DNA of 64,000 bases. Origin: an uncultured Treponema sp. Lineage in GTDB: Bacteria > Spirochaetota > Spirochaetia > Treponematales > Treponemataceae. Position numbers and translations under genes: made by a program. Positions 18,230 through 26,676 of this stretch are shown one piece after another; within the stretch, counting starts at the first letter, position 1, and every line of letters starts with the position of its first letter. The stretch covers positions 1 to 64,000 of the forward strand of contig CAMVHR010000011.1 of NCBI GenBank assembly GCA_947167345.1. The letters are read 5' to 3'. The notes below the pieces were generated by a model. It did no database searches. It worked only from the letters and a program-made list of their open reading frames with translations, and was not told the DNA's origin.

Positions 18230-19063
18230 TTAATCTTGCTCACCCATGTAGTATTCCAAAGCGTCTTGCAGTTCCTTTTTTGAAACACCATTGGCAATGG
18301 CTTTTCTTGCATAAAGTTCTGCCTGTTCAGTCTCTTCATTTAATGAATAGATAAGATAAAGCAATTTTATTGATGGAAGAAAATCATTTTTTATTTCAAT
18401 ACATTTTTTTGCATATTCAATGGCTTGCTCATAATCTCCATTATGAAACGAAGATGAAGCAAGATTATTGTAGGCAGTGTAATTCTGAGGGTCATAAGTT
18501 ATTGCCCGTTTTCCAGTTTCATCTGATTTTTCAAAATCGCCGTTATCCTTGTACAGAAGCATCAAATTGGAATAAACAGTTGAGTCGGCAATGTTTTCAT
18601 CTATCATATTCTCATAGACTTTTATTGCATTTTCGGTGTCGCCACAATCGGTATAGTTCAACGCAAGAAAAATTTCGGCACAATACTTTTCATTCATTCT
18701 TTTACATTCTGGCAGAATTGAATTGAGATACGAGATTGATTTATCAAATTTGTCTCTATTATACAAAGAAACTGCCTGCAAGAACTTCCGCTGGAGTTTT
18801 TTATTATCTTCAAAAGAATCCTTTATTATGTCTGCATAAAATTTCTTATAATAGCTAAGGGTCTTTCCCGTTCCTCCAGAACTTCTTGTAAACAGCCTAA
18901 TTACAGCGACTGTAAGGGCAACACACAGTGTAACGGCATGCCTGTTATCCAAAGACGGAAACAGGTCTTTATTAACAAACTGGCGGTACAGCAATACCCC
19001 TGCAACAAATGCAAGTGCTAAGCCGTAAACAATGCAAAACGCAATCTTTAATCCTTTTTTCAT
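18230..19063 (-). CDS. Membrane-anchored TPR protein
   Basis: 277 aa. Two hydrophobic helices at the N-terminus (AFCIVYGLALAFVAGVLLY and the stretch around VTLCVALTVAVIRLF) are followed by about five tetratricopeptide repeats (AEIFLALNYTDCGDTENAIKVYENM, VYSNLMLLYKDNGDFEKSDETGKRA, AYNNLASSSFHNGDYEQAIEYAKKC). TPRs are protein-interaction scaffolds; the partner is unknown. It stands alone between the cyclase gene and the accessory island. Confidence 0.75.
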   Translation of the reverse strand: MKKGLKIAFCIVYGLALAFVAGVLLYRQFVNKDLFPSLDNRHAVTLCVALTVAVIRLFTRSSGGTGKTLSYYKKFYADIIKDSFEDNKKLQRKFLQAVSLYNRDKFDKSISYLNSILPECKRMNEKYCAEIFLALNYTDCGDTENAIKVYENMIDENIADSTVYSNLMLLYKDNGDFEKSDETGKRAITYDPQNYTAYNNLASSSFHNGDYEQAIEYAKKCIEIKNDFLPSIKLLYLIYSLNEETEQAELYARKAIANGVSKKELQDALEYYMGEQD

Positions 19064-19197
19064 GATTTATTAATCTTAGTAAAATTCTTGGGAAAATACA
19101 AGTTGATGCATCTTTTTATTTTCCTTGTAACTATTCAGCATTAAAAAACGAAACAAAATCAACAGTGCGCAGAGTAAATTTTTCAAAAATTACCAAT

Positions 19198-19290
19198 AGT
19201 GCGCAGAGTATTTTAGTCTTTTTTGACAGAAATGTTGTATCTCTTATCATTGAAAAATATGAAATGCTATGAGACAAAGAAACAGAACTT
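19198..19290 (+). pseudogene. Decayed fragment of a second copy of the 20140-20379 gene
   Basis: The stretch from about 19217 (TTTTTGACAGAAATGTTGTA and onward, through ATTGAAAAATATGAAATG) repeats 20171-20217 almost exactly. It then skips about 50 nt and resumes as CTATGAGACAAAGAAACAGAA, matching 20269-20289. It has no start codon and is abutted by an insertion-sequence relic. A 13-bp direct repeat AGTGCGCAGAGTA occurs at 19164 and 19198. Confidence 0.65.
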
Positions 19291-19299
19291 TATGATGAT

Positions 19300-19575
19300 C
19301 ATCTCTGGGAGGGTTCGGACGAGACGCTTCCAGTTCGTCCGTGCCGAGTTCAGGAAGCGGTAGACTGTGTTCTTGCCGAAATTCTCCGCACGGAATGTCC
19401 TCAGGAGGCTGGCAAGCCTGTAATCATCGAAGAACTTTTTCAGCGAGGCATTTATCATCCCCTTTTCATTTTCGTCTGTTTCGGTTATATTGGTCATGGC
19501 AGTTTTTCCTTTTTTTGGTGTGTTGCTACAATTTATCATACCATTTTTAAGGAATTTCTGCCTTATTTTTTATAG
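19300..19575 (-). mobile_element. Insertion-sequence relic (transposase N-terminus, IS4-type)
   Basis: From the ATG at 19497 the minus strand encodes MTNITETDENEKGM...SLKKFFDDYRLASLLRTF, then NTVYRFLNSARTNWKRLV, the N-terminal signature of IS4-type transposases. The segment expected between these blocks is missing, and homology stops near 19300. The non-coding end (about 19500-19575, with a TATGATAAAT box) aligns with that of the relic at 20596-20823. The catalytic DDE part is absent, so it is dead. Confidence 0.7.
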
Positions 19576-19663
19576 CTTTATCAGCTTTTTGCATGTGGGA
19601 AGTTTGAGTAAATCTATTAAAAGAATAGCTTTTTTCCGAAACAAAATCTGGAGAATATAAAAT

Positions 19664-20143
19664 ATGAAACTATACCATGGTAGCAATATCGAAGTAAAAT
19701 CACCACAGATACAAAGCAGCCTTCGAGCTTTAGATTTTGGGACAGGATTTTATACCACATCTAGTTATAAACAAGCAGAAAAATGGGCAAAAGCTGTTAC
19801 AAAACGCAGAAGAACAGGGATTCCAACTGTTACAATATATAATTTCAATGAAGCAAAAATATCAAATCTAAACATATTAAAATTTGAAAGTGCAAATGGA
19901 GAATGGCTTGATTTTGTTGTTAAAAATAGAAAACTACTACCTATAACAGAAAATTTTGATTTAGTTATAGGTCCTGTAGCAAATGACTCAACATTACCTG
20001 TTATTGATGATTATATGGACGGTCGATACACAAAAGAGCAAGCTGTTAGCCATCTTATGCCACAAAATCTAACGGACCAATATGCTTTTTTAACATATTC
20101 AGCTTTAGAACTTTTAAATTTTGAAGAGGTAAAAGTTGTATGA
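19664..20143 (+). CDS. DUF3990-family protein (ADP-ribosyltransferase-like fold)
   Basis: 159 aa. The N-terminus [16 protein letters not shown], then [66 protein letters not shown] match DUF3990, whose HG..GFY..T pattern recalls ADP-ribosyltransferases. Its stop overlaps the next start by 4 nt. Usual neighbours are small DUF3791-type proteins, as here, which suggests a toxin-antitoxin-like cassette (inference). The cassette lies between two outward-facing insertion-sequence relics. Confidence 0.8.
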   Translation: MKLYHGSNIEVKSPQIQSSLRALDFGTGFYTTSSYKQAEKWAKAVTKRRRTGIPTVTIYNFNEAKISNLNILKFESANGEWLDFVVKNRKLLPITENFDLVIGPVANDSTLPVIDDYMDGRYTKEQAVSHLMPQNLTDQYAFLTYSALELLNFEEVKVV

Positions 20144-20379
20144 ACAGAATCGATGCACGGACTCTAGATTTTTTTGACAGAAATGTTGTATCTCTTATCA
20201 TTGAAAAATATGAAATGAATGATAAAGAAGCTTTGTATAATTTTATAAATTCAGAAACCTATAAAATGCTATGCGATAAAGAAACAGAAGTTTACACTTT
20301 TAGTCCATACGTTTTGATGGATATGTGGGAAAATGAAAAAATAACAGGCGAACCAAGACATTCAAAGTACATAAGGTAA
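20140..20379 (+). CDS. Small partner protein of the DUF3990 cassette
   Basis: 79 aa, soluble, acidic ([37 protein letters not shown]... [25 protein letters not shown]). The start lies inside the DUF3990 gene (ATGA overlap), giving translational coupling. No family name is certain; its size and position fit an antitoxin-like or adaptor role. A degenerate copy of its middle lies at 19198-19290. Confidence 0.75.
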   Translation: MNRIDARTLDFFDRNVVSLIIEKYEMNDKEALYNFINSETYKMLCDKETEVYTFSPYVLMDMWENEKITGEPRHSKYIR

Positions 20380-20383
20380 AAAG

Positions 20384-20656
20384 ATGAAAAAAGAAACAGA
20401 GTTTTTTATTTATCTCTTAGAAAGGTTTTCTCAATACAAAAATAAATATTCCTACGAAATTCTTGAGCAATGGGATGCGTTGGGGCTTACAGATTTTATT
20501 TATGATATGTATGAAATTTATCATAGTGAGCGGCTACAAAATGCTTTTGACGATATAGACTTACTTGTAAGCGAAAAATCTGAAAATGGATTGAGCCATA
20601 AAAAAAGGCAGAATCCCCCTAAACAAGGTATAATAAATATGCACAAAACACCATAA
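20384..20656 (+). CDS. DUF3791-like protein with an IS-derived C-terminal tail
   Basis: 90 aa, starting 4 nt after the previous stop. Residues 1-67 (KKETEFFIYLLERFSQYKNKYSYEILEQWDALGLTDFIYDMYEIYH...FDDIDLLV) match DUF3791, a family of about 70 residues. The last 20 or so codons read into the end of the adjacent insertion-sequence relic (from about 20596), so the native C-terminus was replaced. It may still be functional. Confidence 0.7.
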   Translation: MKKETEFFIYLLERFSQYKNKYSYEILEQWDALGLTDFIYDMYEIYHSERLQNAFDDIDLLVSEKSENGLSHKKRQNPPKQGIINMHKTP

Positions 20657-20823
20657 AAAGGGTAATTCTGCCATTACCACTATAACCAAAACGAATGAAA
20701 ATGAAAAGAGGGAGACCGGTGATTCCCTGAAAAAAAACTCATCGCCGATTACAAAATTGCCGGACTCCGAAATTTGGATCTTTTAAAATTCCTGGGTGGA
20801 CGATTCGGAAACCTTTTTTGAGA
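20596..20823 (+). mobile_element. Second relic of the same insertion sequence, opposite orientation
   Basis: The segment around 20596-20660 (GGCAGAA, a TATAATAAAT box) aligns with 19575-19510 read on the other strand. The coding part aligns as KKGNSAITTITKTNENEKRETGDSLKK against KKGKTAMTNITETDENEKGMINASLKK of the first relic. The start codon is mutated (ATT), a frameshift follows SLKK, and the frame (LIADYKIAGLRNLDLLKFLGGRFGNLF) then stops. Inactive. Confidence 0.65.
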
Positions 20824-20928
20824 AGGTTCGCTTGGCTTTTAACCTGTATACATAAACATGACATCGAAATAACTATATCCAGAAAAATCGCCTTTCAGCA
20901 ATGAAATCAAGGCTCTATAAATTTTTTA

Positions 20929-21033
20929 CGGTCGTATTTGACCTGCATACCGTCCGTATTTAATTCATACATCGTCCGTATTTGACATGCGCACCGTCCG
21001 TATTTAATATACACACCGCCCGCATTTTTTTTC
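20929..21033. repeat. 22-bp tandem repeat, four copies plus a partial fifth
   Basis: Units at 20929, 20951, 20973 and 20995 share a core CGTCCGTATTT followed by an alternating GACxTGC/AATxxAC half; a fifth partial unit starts at 21017. The period is not a multiple of 3 and there is no reading frame, so it is not coding. It lies between the IS relic and the broken hicB. Confidence 0.75.
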
Positions 21034-21381
21034 AATCAGTAGAGCAATTGCAATAAACAGATGTAACATTTACCGCAGAAAGTTCTTTTTCTACCGACTG
21101 TTCTACAAAACTATTTAAATTGCAATCCGCTTGTGAAGTTCAGGAGAAATACGAACATTGAAAGAACCTTTATAAGCTTTTTCAGGTTCTTTTCCTTCAT
21201 CTTCACATAATTTAAGATAGTCATCTACAGCATCATGAAAATCATTAACAAGCTCTGTAGCATTTGAACCTTCATAAGAAATCAGAGTACGGAGTCCTTG
21301 AACCTTACCAAAAAAAAGTTCATCTTCCTGCGAGAATTCAACACTTCCTACATAGCCTTTGTATTCCATAAGATTTTTCAT
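21032..21381 (-). pseudogene. HicB-type antitoxin gene broken by a small deletion
   Basis: The open part (21381-21115, 88 codons, GAGG before the ATG) is a HicB domain (YKGYVGSVEFSQEDELFFGKVQGLRTLISYEG...LVNDFHDAVDDYLKLCEDEGKEP) running into NVRISPELHKRIAI, then a stop. One base out of frame the expected HicB C-terminal helix resumes at once: LNSFVEQSVEKELS, ending at 21032. A short deletion therefore removed the turn of the ribbon-helix-helix DNA-binding part and shifted the frame. No hicA is adjacent. An 88-aa partner-binding half may still be made. Confidence 0.7.
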
Positions 21382-21415
21382 ATAAGATTTTCCTCTTTCA
21401 AAGTTTCAACTTTTG

Positions 21416-22711
21416 TTAATCTTCTAATATTGTATTTATAGCGTACGAATTGCTTTTCTTTTTAACCTCAATTTTATCTTCGACACAATCAAGATAGTCA
21501 GCACATTCTTTTCGTGATAACAATTTTTTCTCATAGGCAGCAAGTATAGCACTATCAAAAAAGTCATCACTTCTATTCAATAAAGGAAGAGGTTCTGGTT
21601 CAGAATTACGAAATAACAATTTATCTTCACAATCTTCATAGAAATAATGCAAGTACTCTAGATAATCAGAAGGAGTAAAATTACACAATTTCAATTCAGT
21701 TAACCGCTCTATCAATACTTGATATCCAACTCTAAAATGTTGTTTTAAACCAGTTAAATCATCAAGAAAAAAAGTTTTTTTCTTTCCATTTTCAATGCAA
21801 TTTTTTAGTTCATCTTCTGGTAACAGAAGTTCTTTTGCAAACAACTCTGCAGCTTGTTCATTTTTTTGCTTTTCCAATTTGAAATCAGTATATGATAAAA
21901 CATCATAGTCCTGATAATCAGAAATCATGTGATAAAACTCTTTTGTCACTGCAAGGAGACAGTTTTCAACAGTATTACAAACATCTGTATTTATAAATAT
22001 GGATGGTTCTGCCCATAATGGAGAATCAAGACTTTTTGCATTATTTGCCATGAGAGATGTTGAACACGCTTCAATTTTCTCAGTTCCAAAAGACATATAA
22101 TGAATACGAATACCAAGACATTCAATCAAGTAAACAATATTAAAACCTCTCTGAAAAGGTAAAACTCCAAAATATAGATTACCCCAAAATTCTTTATCTT
22201 TTGGGTTTAGAAAATATACAGCCCATTGATGAGGAGTTCTAGTTTTTTCTAGAATAATTTCTCTAAACCTAGATAAACGTTGAGTGATATCAAAAAGAGA
22301 AATATCCTTATACGGCCAAGTGTACACATCAAAATACTTAAATAGTTCTAAAGAATTTCTATGCTCTAGAGTATCAATTACAGAAAGAAGTCTCTCTATT
22401 TTTACAATAGCATTACGAACCGAAGATTTTTCATTACCAGAAAGAGGCTTACTTATCCTCAATCGGAAATTGCATACAGATTTTTCTTCTTTATATAACA
22501 AATCTGTATCAAGATTATATTTCTTTAGAAAAGTTTCAAGTTTTTCTTTAGTTGAAGCTGATATAGGAAAATTACCATTCTTTATATTTGATAATGTATT
22601 ATAACTTATCCCAATTTCCTCAGCAGCAGTTTTAGCCGACATCTTCAAGTAAGAAAGAATTGACGATAGATTTTTCCCTACTATCATTGTGTTAGTTTCT
22701 ATTTTAGTCAT
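21416..22711 (-). CDS. XRE regulator fused to ImmA/IrrE-like domain with degenerate zinc motif
   Basis: 431 aa from the ATG at 22711 (an upstream TTG at 22720 is less likely). Residues 10-65 are an XRE helix-turn-helix (LKMSAKTAAEEIGISYNTLSNIKNG). The middle is unassigned. Residues 250-305 resemble ImmA/IrrE peptidases (LLAVTKEFYHMISD ... NEQAAELFAKELLLPEDEL), but the HExxH motif is KEFYH (257-261), so the first zinc ligand is lost. It may be an inactive sensor or an antitoxin-like repressor. A CTAAT-N5-ATTAG operator overlaps its own promoter, suggesting autoregulation. Confidence 0.75.
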   Translation of the reverse strand: MTKIETNTMIVGKNLSSILSYLKMSAKTAAEEIGISYNTLSNIKNGNFPISASTKEKLETFLKKYNLDTDLLYKEEKSVCNFRLRISKPLSGNEKSSVRNAIVKIERLLSVIDTLEHRNSLELFKYFDVYTWPYKDISLFDITQRLSRFREIILEKTRTPHQWAVYFLNPKDKEFWGNLYFGVLPFQRGFNIVYLIECLGIRIHYMSFGTEKIEACSTSLMANNAKSLDSPLWAEPSIFINTDVCNTVENCLLAVTKEFYHMISDYQDYDVLSYTDFKLEKQKNEQAAELFAKELLLPEDELKNCIENGKKKTFFLDDLTGLKQHFRVGYQVLIERLTELKLCNFTPSDYLEYLHYFYEDCEDKLLFRNSEPEPLPLLNRSDDFFDSAILAAYEKKLLSRKECADYLDCVEDKIEVKKKSNSYAINTILED

Positions 22712-22719
22712 ACTACACA

Positions 22720-22749
22720 ATACTAATCTACTATTAGGAAAAAGTCAAT
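22720..22749 (-). promoter_or_regulatory. Promoter and autoregulatory-type operator of the XRE/ImmA-like gene
   Basis: Minus strand TTGACT (22744-22749), 18-nt spacer, TAGTAT (22720-22725), then 8 nt to the ATG, so probably leaderless. The inverted repeat CTAAT-N5-ATTAG at 22723-22737 overlaps the -10 box. Confidence 0.5.
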
Positions 22750-22778
22750 ATTAAAAAAGATACACAATATTTTAAAAT

Positions 22779-24149
22779 CTATTCTTCTACAGAAACAGCA
22801 GGAGCATTTACTTCAGAAAATTCTTTTTTATGTTTTTTCCAGCAAAAATCACATATTGAACTTTTTCCTGCATCAATAGCTTCCTGTGCACTCCCTGTAA
22901 TGAGAGACTCACTTCTATCAAGCGACTGGCAATCCTCATACAGGTGAAACACCTTGCCATGTTCAGTCCAGTACACTCCAGTTCCAGCAGCGGCTTCTAC
23001 AATAGATTCTTGGCTTAAATATCCACCAAATGCTTTTTCAAAAACTTTTTTTACGGTTTCTTTCTTTTCAATTCCTTTAGTAACAGGAACTAATTTACTT
23101 GCTCCTACAGTCTTCTTAAATATCTCAGTCTTATTGTCATACGAACCTATTTTGCTGATATCTACACTTGAAAAGAATTTCAACAAACCTGAAGGTTTAA
23201 GTGAGTAATTTATATTATTGCCCCCATAAGAATTTCTTGATGAATTGCCAAATATAAATTTTTCGAAAGCGTCTCTTACCTCTGGCTTTTGATTAATCAT
23301 ATCCTGCAATCGAGTCGACAAAACACTTATAGACATTTCGCCTTTCGGTAAACTTTGTAGCAACACGAAAACAAAAGCTTCATTCTTGTTAAGCTTATTC
23401 TTTTCTACAATTTCATCGACAGAACTGGTTATTGATTTATAATAATCATAACTGTTTTTGTCATTCTGAAGTTTTAATTTATAAGCTTCATTATACTCCG
23501 AATACGTTGAAAATCCTGCATCGGTTGCCTGATTATAACTACTCGCTGACGAGAAGCCAAGTTTCTGTGCATTTTTCCATTCTTCTTTTGATTTAAAACC
23601 AGCTTTTGTATAATCACAGTACACCTTATAATCTTCATAGGAAGTATATCCAAGTTCTTTTGCCTTATAATAATCCTCCGATTTTTTTTTGAAAAAGCCC
23701 TTTCTGTAAGCATCATTAAAATCATCAACAGAACGGAAATGATTTCCAGAATACCAATAGTATAACTCAGATGTTTCTATACCAAGTTTTCGTGCTTCAT
23801 AAAAATCTTTAGCAGTCTCAAACTTTAATGAAGAACCAAACTTATAATCATCTAAAGTATCGTAATCATGAATATTGAACGAAAAATAAGTACCACCAGT
23901 TATTACAAAAAGAGTCTTGACAGTATCGTAATTCGCATAACTATTTCTCTCATTTTTTTCAATCACCCTATACACAACAGGAATTTTATAGCCATCTATA
24001 ATACTCTCAAAATCTTCAACATTCTTTACTCTAACAATAGGTACATTAGTTACAGATGACACATCCACATACCGCACAGCAAACACAGGTGCGGAAACTC
24101 CTGCCAGAAAGAAAAAGGACAGCAAATAATTTCGAATCAGTTTATTCAT
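22779..24149 (-). CDS. Exported repeat protein with C-terminal CxxC module
   Basis: 456 aa from the ATG at 24149 (8 nt after the CAP gene stop); the signal peptide ends SAPVFAVRY. Residues about 115-240 are short repeats of roughly 18 residues with a Y/F-x-x-A-x-x-x-G-F/Y pattern (DYYKAKELGYTS, EWKNAQKLGFSS, SYNQATDAGFST). The C-terminus (VYWTEHGKVFHLYEDCQSL...GKSSICDFCWKK) is a small Cys/His module seen at the ends of other exported bacterial proteins, probably metal- or disulfide-stabilised. Function unknown; third gene of a secreted trio. Confidence 0.75.
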   Translation of the reverse strand: MNKLIRNYLLSFFFLAGVSAPVFAVRYVDVSSVTNVPIVRVKNVEDFESIIDGYKIPVVYRVIEKNERNSYANYDTVKTLFVITGGTYFSFNIHDYDTLDDYKFGSSLKFETAKDFYEARKLGIETSELYYWYSGNHFRSVDDFNDAYRKGFFKKKSEDYYKAKELGYTSYEDYKVYCDYTKAGFKSKEEWKNAQKLGFSSASSYNQATDAGFSTYSEYNEAYKLKLQNDKNSYDYYKSITSSVDEIVEKNKLNKNEAFVFVLLQSLPKGEMSISVLSTRLQDMINQKPEVRDAFEKFIFGNSSRNSYGGNNINYSLKPSGLLKFFSSVDISKIGSYDNKTEIFKKTVGASKLVPVTKGIEKKETVKKVFEKAFGGYLSQESIVEAAAGTGVYWTEHGKVFHLYEDCQSLDRSESLITGSAQEAIDAGKSSICDFCWKKHKKEFSEVNAPAVSVEE

Positions 24150-24156
24150 GATACCC

Positions 24157-24966
24157 CTACTCTTTTTCCACATATCCATTTGCAAAATCAAGGACACATT
24201 CGCATCCGAACAACTTGTGCTGATTTGCAAATCCAACACCTGTCATCTTGAAGTCTTTGTTCATAATGTTTTTACGGTGCCCACGACTTTTTACGCCATC
24301 ATCAATCAAAAGAGTTACAACAATTTCCCTTGCAGTCTTTGAACCGTAGGAAATGTTTTCCCCAGACGCACCATTAAATGAACCATATCTTTTCATTCTC
24401 GTAAAAGGATCACTTCCGTCCGTGCCAGTATGTCCAGACTGATCAGTCAGACTCTGACTGTCTGCATGGTCTTTGGCAGCCCGTGTCAAACCTTTTGATG
24501 GCAACAAAACTGGAAGGGGTTTATGAGTGTTCATGAATTTTATACATTCATTCACAACTTCAACACCTTCATTAGTCCTGATTTTTCCACCATACACATT
24601 GCCATTAAACTTTTTAATCCTTGGCTCAATATATAATTCAGCATATTTCTGGGGATTACTTCGGGCCATATTCATTTCAAGGACAATATCCTTTTCAATT
24701 TCATCCATGTAATCTACATCGCGTGCAGTATCAAGAACAGACAAATTCCATATTTCAGTATCCACGTTCTCACGCTTGTATTTTGAGCCCTTTGAAGATT
24801 TTGAATCTTTACCAGTTTCTTTTCCAGAGTCTTTCTTAGATTCTTTGTTAGCCTCTTTCTTGATTGCCTCTTTGAGTGAATCAAACTTCTTACCGGCAGA
24901 CACTGGCATGGCAAAATTAAACAACACTGCAAAAACACAGACACAACGCAATATCATTTTCTTCAT
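24157..24966 (-). CDS. Exported CAP (SCP/PR1) domain protein
   Basis: 269 aa. The ATG at 24966 is 9 nt after AGGAGG; the closer ATG at 24972 is only 3 nt away. Signal peptide (FNFAMPVSAG), a Lys/Ser-rich linker (about 35-65), then a CAP domain: EMNMARSNPQKYAELYIEP, LTRAAKDHADSQ, SGHTG, GASGENISYG, SRGHRKNIMN, MTGVGF. The cavity His/Glu residues of the family are present. CAP proteins are secreted and variously bind lipids or have enzymatic roles. It lies 13 nt after the upstream transglutaminase-like gene. Confidence 0.85.
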   Translation of the reverse strand: MKKMILRCVCVFAVLFNFAMPVSAGKKFDSLKEAIKKEANKESKKDSGKETGKDSKSSKGSKYKRENVDTEIWNLSVLDTARDVDYMDEIEKDIVLEMNMARSNPQKYAELYIEPRIKKFNGNVYGGKIRTNEGVEVVNECIKFMNTHKPLPVLLPSKGLTRAAKDHADSQSLTDQSGHTGTDGSDPFTRMKRYGSFNGASGENISYGSKTAREIVVTLLIDDGVKSRGHRKNIMNKDFKMTGVGFANQHKLFGCECVLDFANGYVEKE

Positions 24967-24979
24967 TTTCATCTTCCTC

Positions 24980-26521
24980 CTACTGTACATCATAAAGAAT
25001 GAGTTCTTCAAAATTATCATCATCCCTTACACCAAAAATTTTTACGTATTCAGCATCATAAGGAATTTCAATTTTCCTCTCATAGCATTTATTTTTTGAA
25101 TTATATTCAAAGGTCTTCCATGTAGCATCATTAAATACAAGCAGTAAATTCTTATATCCAGCAGCCTCAACAGTAAATTTCTGTGTACTACCCTTCTTTA
25201 CAGAACCTATCATTGGGGAAATAAGATTAATGCTCATAGATTCTGAATAATGAAATAATTCGGAAGGGAAACGTTTTCCATTTCCATATCCATGGTACTT
25301 ATCAAAAGGTGTAATGAACACATAAAAGATTTCTTCAAAATTTGCGGTATTCACACCAAGAATTGAAAATATTTTTGTAACAGCATCAGTACGTTCAAAA
25401 TCAAAAGCATCCTCAATAAAATAGTAGCAGCCACTTTGTGCATCATATTCATACGAAGCAACAAGAAACTCATATTCCTTTTTTGTAATTCTATTTTCCC
25501 GTAAAAGAGCAGAACTATTAGGCAGAACAAAAGCCTCCCAGTCCTGAAATGACAATATCATAGGATTCTTTAACTCTCCCCTGCGTCGCGCATAGAGACT
25601 TGCCCTGAAAAATCCTGCAGAAGGAACATCAAAGTAGACTTTCATCTTATCAGACATTCTGTTTATCCAAGCAGAATTTTGAAATGGCTGTCCAGTATCA
25701 GCAGAAGACACTTCTGCAAATATCATAAGATTTGAATCCTCTACAAAAAAATCATAGGACACATACGAATTAATAGCATTTGAATAGTAGGGAATGTTTT
25801 TTTGATTCGCAAAAGAAATCCCCCTCTTAAAGAATGCTCCTGAAACATAAGGTTGCATGGAGAACTCCCTTTTGCTAATAGGCTTCTTTATATACTGAAA
25901 TTGATCATCTTCAGGTAAATGTGAAAGAATAAACTGTTCTGGAGTAAGCCACATCCAGTCATTGCTATAGTGCTTTATAAAATGGATTCCATTACAAAAA
26001 CCCGCATCCATCGCAACATCAATTAGCTGCCACTTGTTTCTAACAAATACAGCATTCCATGCACAGTCAGGCTTTTGGTCGGGCGTTACAGAGCCTTTGA
26101 ATCCAGGTCCTTTAAAATACCCTTGTATACACACACATTCTATATTTGCAAGACGGCACATTTCCTTCATTAGATTCGCATATCCAAACGATGTTGCCTT
26201 TTTCTTTTTAAGTATGGAAACATAGTCCTGCCTTAGAGCAACGGACGCATCATAAAATACATCAGTATCATAGGCTATATTGTCACATATCCAGTCATGA
26301 ATAATCATAATCTTATCAGGATCTGACAGCTTTGAAGACGTCAAATTTTCTACAACAACAGGAAGATACTGCTCTGGAGACGCAAACACATTCTTTACAA
26401 GATTAGCATCAAGATTTCTGACGCTTCCATCCATTGAAGCAGAAAATATTGCCACAGAAGCAAACAGCTGCATACAAAAAATTAGACTTACATACAAGCA
26501 CAAGATAAACTTCTTTTTCAT
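24980..26521 (-). CDS. Exported transglutaminase/kyphoscoliosis-peptidase-like pseudoenzyme
   Basis: 513 aa with signal peptide. Residues 70-175 have the transglutaminase-like core: IIHDWICDNIAYD, then KKATSFGYANLMKEMCRLANI where the catalytic Cys position holds Ser111, then PDCAWNAVFVRNKWQLIDVAMDAG where the catalytic His position (usually HAWN) holds Cys153; Asp168 is kept. The rest resembles the C-terminal part of KY-type proteins. Two of three catalytic residues differ, so it is probably non-catalytic or works by altered chemistry. First gene of the secreted trio; it is divergent from an XRE gene. Confidence 0.75.
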   Translation of the reverse strand: MKKKFILCLYVSLIFCMQLFASVAIFSASMDGSVRNLDANLVKNVFASPEQYLPVVVENLTSSKLSDPDKIMIIHDWICDNIAYDTDVFYDASVALRQDYVSILKKKKATSFGYANLMKEMCRLANIECVCIQGYFKGPGFKGSVTPDQKPDCAWNAVFVRNKWQLIDVAMDAGFCNGIHFIKHYSNDWMWLTPEQFILSHLPEDDQFQYIKKPISKREFSMQPYVSGAFFKRGISFANQKNIPYYSNAINSYVSYDFFVEDSNLMIFAEVSSADTGQPFQNSAWINRMSDKMKVYFDVPSAGFFRASLYARRRGELKNPMILSFQDWEAFVLPNSSALLRENRITKKEYEFLVASYEYDAQSGCYYFIEDAFDFERTDAVTKIFSILGVNTANFEEIFYVFITPFDKYHGYGNGKRFPSELFHYSESMSINLISPMIGSVKKGSTQKFTVEAAGYKNLLLVFNDATWKTFEYNSKNKCYERKIEIPYDAEYVKIFGVRDDDNFEELILYDVQ

Positions 26522-26676
26522 TACTCGTTCTCCTATACAAAAAGGGATTTTTAGACCTATTTAGTAATATAATAACATCTGAAAATTAAAAACGCAACAA
26601 AATGTATTACCTTACAAGGAATAATTATTACCACACGGCAAGTTTACGAAATGAATTATGCATAGATAATGGAACT

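Noticed and set aside
20929..21033. Possible CRISPR array (regular short repeats)
   Set aside because: Units are contiguous with a 22-bp period and no spacers; no cas genes are nearby.
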